Assembly: GCA_037389465.1 (NCBI GenBank)
Contig: JAZARR010000146.1
Location: forward strand, 186,001-250,000
Direction of reading: 5' to 3'
From: Baylisascaris procyonis
Lineage: Eukaryota > Nematoda > Chromadorea > Rhabditida > Ascarididae
Length of the DNA stretch: 64,000 bases
Below the pieces are notes generated by a model. It ran no database searches, was not told the origin of the DNA, and was given only the letters and a program-made list of their open reading frames with translations. The translations under genes and the position numbers were made by a program. Below, one piece after another: positions 61,231 to 64,000 of the stretch (positions within the stretch are counted from its first letter, which is position 1; every line of letters begins with the position of its first letter).

Positions 61231-61463
61231 AAAAATTAACTAGATTTCGCAGCTGATTTAATATGTAAGTGACTGGATCGGTGTACTCAATCAGAAAGTT
61301 CAAATTGCGCAGTGCACATCGACTAGACAAAAGTTTTTGCAGTTATGTGCCCTAGAAAATTCAAAACAAATATCCTCTCAGGCTCGCTAGCTTCAAGAGA
61401 TGTCGGACCACATGAGTGGGGAAGTGTGACGGTATCGATATATCGGAACGCAATTTTTTCCAG

Positions 61464-61654
61464 TGGTCGCAAAAGTTGCTAACCCTCGTTTTTGCGGTCG
61501 GAGGAAAGACAGAGTTGGAGGGTCCAGAGATCTATGTGAGAAAGATGGATCGAGAATCCTTTCGAAAGGGGATACCGGGGAAACGTCTCAAGGCAAATCG
61601 CAATTTCAGTCATTCAATCGACCCTTCAAAACACCTCTAAACAAGAAAAGCTGA
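61464..61654 (+). other. possible terminal exon of an unknown gene
   Basis: A strong nematode-style acceptor AATTTTTTCCAG ends at 61463. The frame entered in phase 2 reads VAKVANPRFCGRRKDRVGGS... and stops at 61654 after KTPLNKKS. AATAAA follows at 61692-61697, 38 nt past the stop. The protein is basic and low in hydrophobic residues. No homology was recognised and no upstream exon was found. A second overlapping frame is also open, so frame choice is uncertain. Confidence 0.2.
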
Positions 61655-63206
61655 AAAGTCAATCTACAAATCGACACAAACAATGATAAGTAATAAAAGC
61701 TTTATAACACGAGATAAAATATCGCTGAGAAATAGCTATGTAGCATTTTACACCGCCAGCCTGCACAACAACGCTACATACAATGGACGGAGCCATCACG
61801 TTTCGCAACAGATCGCCTCTTCAATATGCCGTGGAGAAAGCGACCGGCATATGGCTGAGCACACTGCACTATTACATCTAGTTCGTTAGGACGTTTGTGT
61901 GGCTTCAGCGTTTTGCCTACGTGCGTTTATAATAAGCGCCCACAAGAACACTTTGCTCGTAAGTAGAGCAGATCTAGAGCGCTTTCGTGGCTTATCGATT
62001 CAGCTGTCCATAAGGGCAGCATCGGCTTTCGAATGTACACTGCAAAGAGAGATTGAGTTTGCAATCGGCTCACATAGGATAATACTTTTCAAAAAAAAAA
62101 GCAAAAAACGGTGGCGTTCGCATCGTTCGTTGCAAGCGTTATGATTGATCAAATAAGCAAGGTATGAAGCATCTACTTATTACATTCACTTTACATGGTA
62201 TCTCGTCAACCATCTTCTTCAACTGCTTTCTGAATACTTGCCCCCCATCCTTCAGACGTGCACTAGGGCTTCGAATGAGCTATCGCTAAAATTTACAGTC
62301 AAAGTTGTCATGTTCATCCCTGCTGAGTGATAACGAGAGGCTTAAACGAGTTCATAAGCAATCAAAACATATTCGACATAAGTCGCCTTAAAGCTAGAAC
62401 CAACAGAGTAGCTTATCAAGATTCATTCAACCTTGCGCGTATACTGGAAATGCTTGGCCTTTCTTTTGCAGTTTTCAGCTCATTCCTCCGCTTTTCTTCC
62501 GGTTCCTTTCTTTCCGCACTTTTTACAACTTAAGCCTTTGGCTGCAATTTGAAGTATGCTTAGCGCGCATGAATTCAGCTCTGGTTCGAATCGGCGAATT
62601 TCCGAAGAGAATCTGTCGACGTATTGCTTTGTAATGTATTCGACAAGCTCACATGAGTACTGCTATAAAATGCTGCACTGCTACATATCAGCAATACCGT
62701 TTAAACGTTGCAAGTCTTCGTCTTGGTCTTGAAGTTAAAGGATAATGCCGAACTTTTGGCACTTCAAGTGTCGATTTCGAAAAGCCCTATAACTCAAGTG
62801 AGCCAAGAATTACACCAAGTCTGTAATGCATATTTCGATTTGTTTCGGATCAGCGTTACACCCCATTAGATTTCACGCAAATATCCTTGTAAACAGACAG
62901 ACCACATAGAAAGAAGACAGATAAATTGGCGGAACGAGAGCGTAGTACATCGAGATGTGAAAAAAATGTGCCGAGAGAGTAGATTGCGTGCAACATTTAG
63001 GTAAACAAAATCAACTGTTGTTAACAAACTAACGGATGATTTGGAACCTCACGTAACTGCGCTGAGGTTTCGAGGACCCTGAGGTAAACAAGCCTTACTG
63101 AGATCACTTCCTATATTTGCTTTATCTGGAGGCCTAATGATTTGCAATCCGCTGTTTGATTTGCGAGTCGCCTCGTTTCCTCGTGTAGAAAGCGGGTGCC
63201 TGTTCT

Positions 63207-63539
63207 ATGCCCTCCTCTTCCGGTTCATCTCTTGCCGATTATGAACATCGAAGGAAAATCCAGCGAAAGTTGCTACATACTTTAGCTGTCAATGTCAAAC
63301 GTCTGTATGGGCTTCCAAATTGGCCATTCGAAGGTGCGCCAAGCAATGCACTTACTCTTCTGCTAAAGCAAATCATTGCAGCCTTGCTGTCCGAAACACA
63401 AAAATGCTCATCAATTCTCTTGAAGTTATTTTTAAAATGTTGCTCGACAGTATCGACCCACTCAAGAATATTGCAGTTGCGTCAACTGTCGTGCAACAAC
63501 GAGATTCATTTGAACGAAGAAACCTTTAGTGATCACTGA
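63207..63539 (+). other. unassigned open frame with a second protein-like frame at its 3' half
   Basis: The first frame starts MPSSSGSSLADYEHRRKIQR and continues to KRLYGLPNWPFEGAPSNAL. From about 63390 another frame (KMLINSLEVIFKMLLDSIDP, stop at 63529) looks more protein-like than the continuing one. This could be a decayed or frameshifted coding segment, or an intron boundary near the acceptor-like CATTGCAG at about 63381. It is not recognised. Confidence 0.15.
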
Positions 63540-64000
63540 TTTCTGTTGGTGTGAATGAAGTGACTGATGTAGACACAAAAGAATGAGCTACGCTCGATAT
63601 CAGCACAATCAAAATTTCCCTCAACTGTCTCTCAACTTACATTTCTCATCCCATTATTCTTGTGCGTATCTTTCGTTATGTCAAGCATTAGACTGGCCTC
63701 TACATATGAAGATAGCACTTGATGACGCTTCGCGAAGAGCCTCTTCACATGAATAGTGTGCGTCTTCGTGCTTATGTATGAATTACTTTATATGAATGTG
63801 CTTTAACATCGTATCTGCTTATATTGCAACTGTATTTACACGTATACATCTTTTCTTATTGCTGTATTGCAGTTTTCCTCATTCTTTGTTAATAAGGACT
63901 GAATGGCAACAACAAAACTCTAAAGTAGTCTGATATAATCCGTGATCAATGACGTTTATGTTATTCACTAATTCAAAATCACTTATACTTTTCTTCGGAA

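Larger units (their letters stand above)
59730..61463. other. upstream region of mdh-1, no gene recognised
   Basis: It holds a G11 run (59800-59810) and two strong hairpins (60863-60907 and 61200-61230). A TATATAT stretch lies just outside at 59716-59722, about 150 bp upstream of the mdh-1 acceptor. It could be a core promoter element, but such strings are common here. Confidence 0.5.

Noticed and set aside
62575..62605. tRNA B-box-like GGTTCGAATCG
   Set aside because: The flanking bases do not form a T stem and no A-box or acceptor stem is present.

Overview
The window looks like nuclear DNA of a parasitic nematode. The evidence is one confidently recognised gene, a cytosolic malate dehydrogenase on the minus strand at 53942-59547. 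Its protein is nematode-like along its whole length, it is split into seven coding exons by six spliceosomal introns of about 0.5-0.9 kb, and a TTTTCAG splice acceptor sits 19 nt upstream of the ATG, as expected for spliced-leader trans-splicing. The moderately AT-rich base composition, long introns, very low gene density and many microsatellites fit a large-genome clade III worm such as an ascaridoid. That placement is inference. No bacterial, viral or transposon protein was recognised, and visual search found no rRNA, tRNA or spliced-leader RNA.

Layout. 1-53.4 kb: no gene could be identified. The DNA is AT-rich with short open frames of the number and length expected by chance. It carries long (AT)n arrays (10.1, 16.6, 26.1 kb), a 72-bp perfect-length tandem duplication (32.5 kb), a 28-bp minisatellite (38.9 kb), an alternating purine-pyrimidine tract (36.3 kb), a GC-armed hairpin (13.04 kb) and several G/C homopolymers of 10-14 bases. 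51-53 kb: strongly strand-asymmetric DNA, A-rich and then G/A-rich, with two long G runs. 53.4-53.8 kb: a weak exon-like open frame on the plus strand that would converge on the malate dehydrogenase gene, with a 9-bp AT hairpin between the two. 53.9-59.6 kb: malate dehydrogenase. 59.6-64 kb: no identified gene, two notable hairpins (60.9 and 61.2 kb), a possible terminal exon at 61.46-61.65 kb and a protein-like open frame at 63.2 kb.

Function. Only malate dehydrogenase can be placed in a pathway. It interconverts malate and oxaloacetate with NAD(H) in the cytosol. In intestinal nematodes it feeds cytosolic malate, made from PEPCK-derived oxaloacetate, to the mitochondria for malate dismutation. 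The most interesting details are an extra stretch near its C-terminus that looks like an unspliced or broken mini-intron, and the unusual set of splice sites. I did not find a convincing new biological system in the window. The remaining observations are structural DNA features and unassigned open frames that need homology or RNA evidence.
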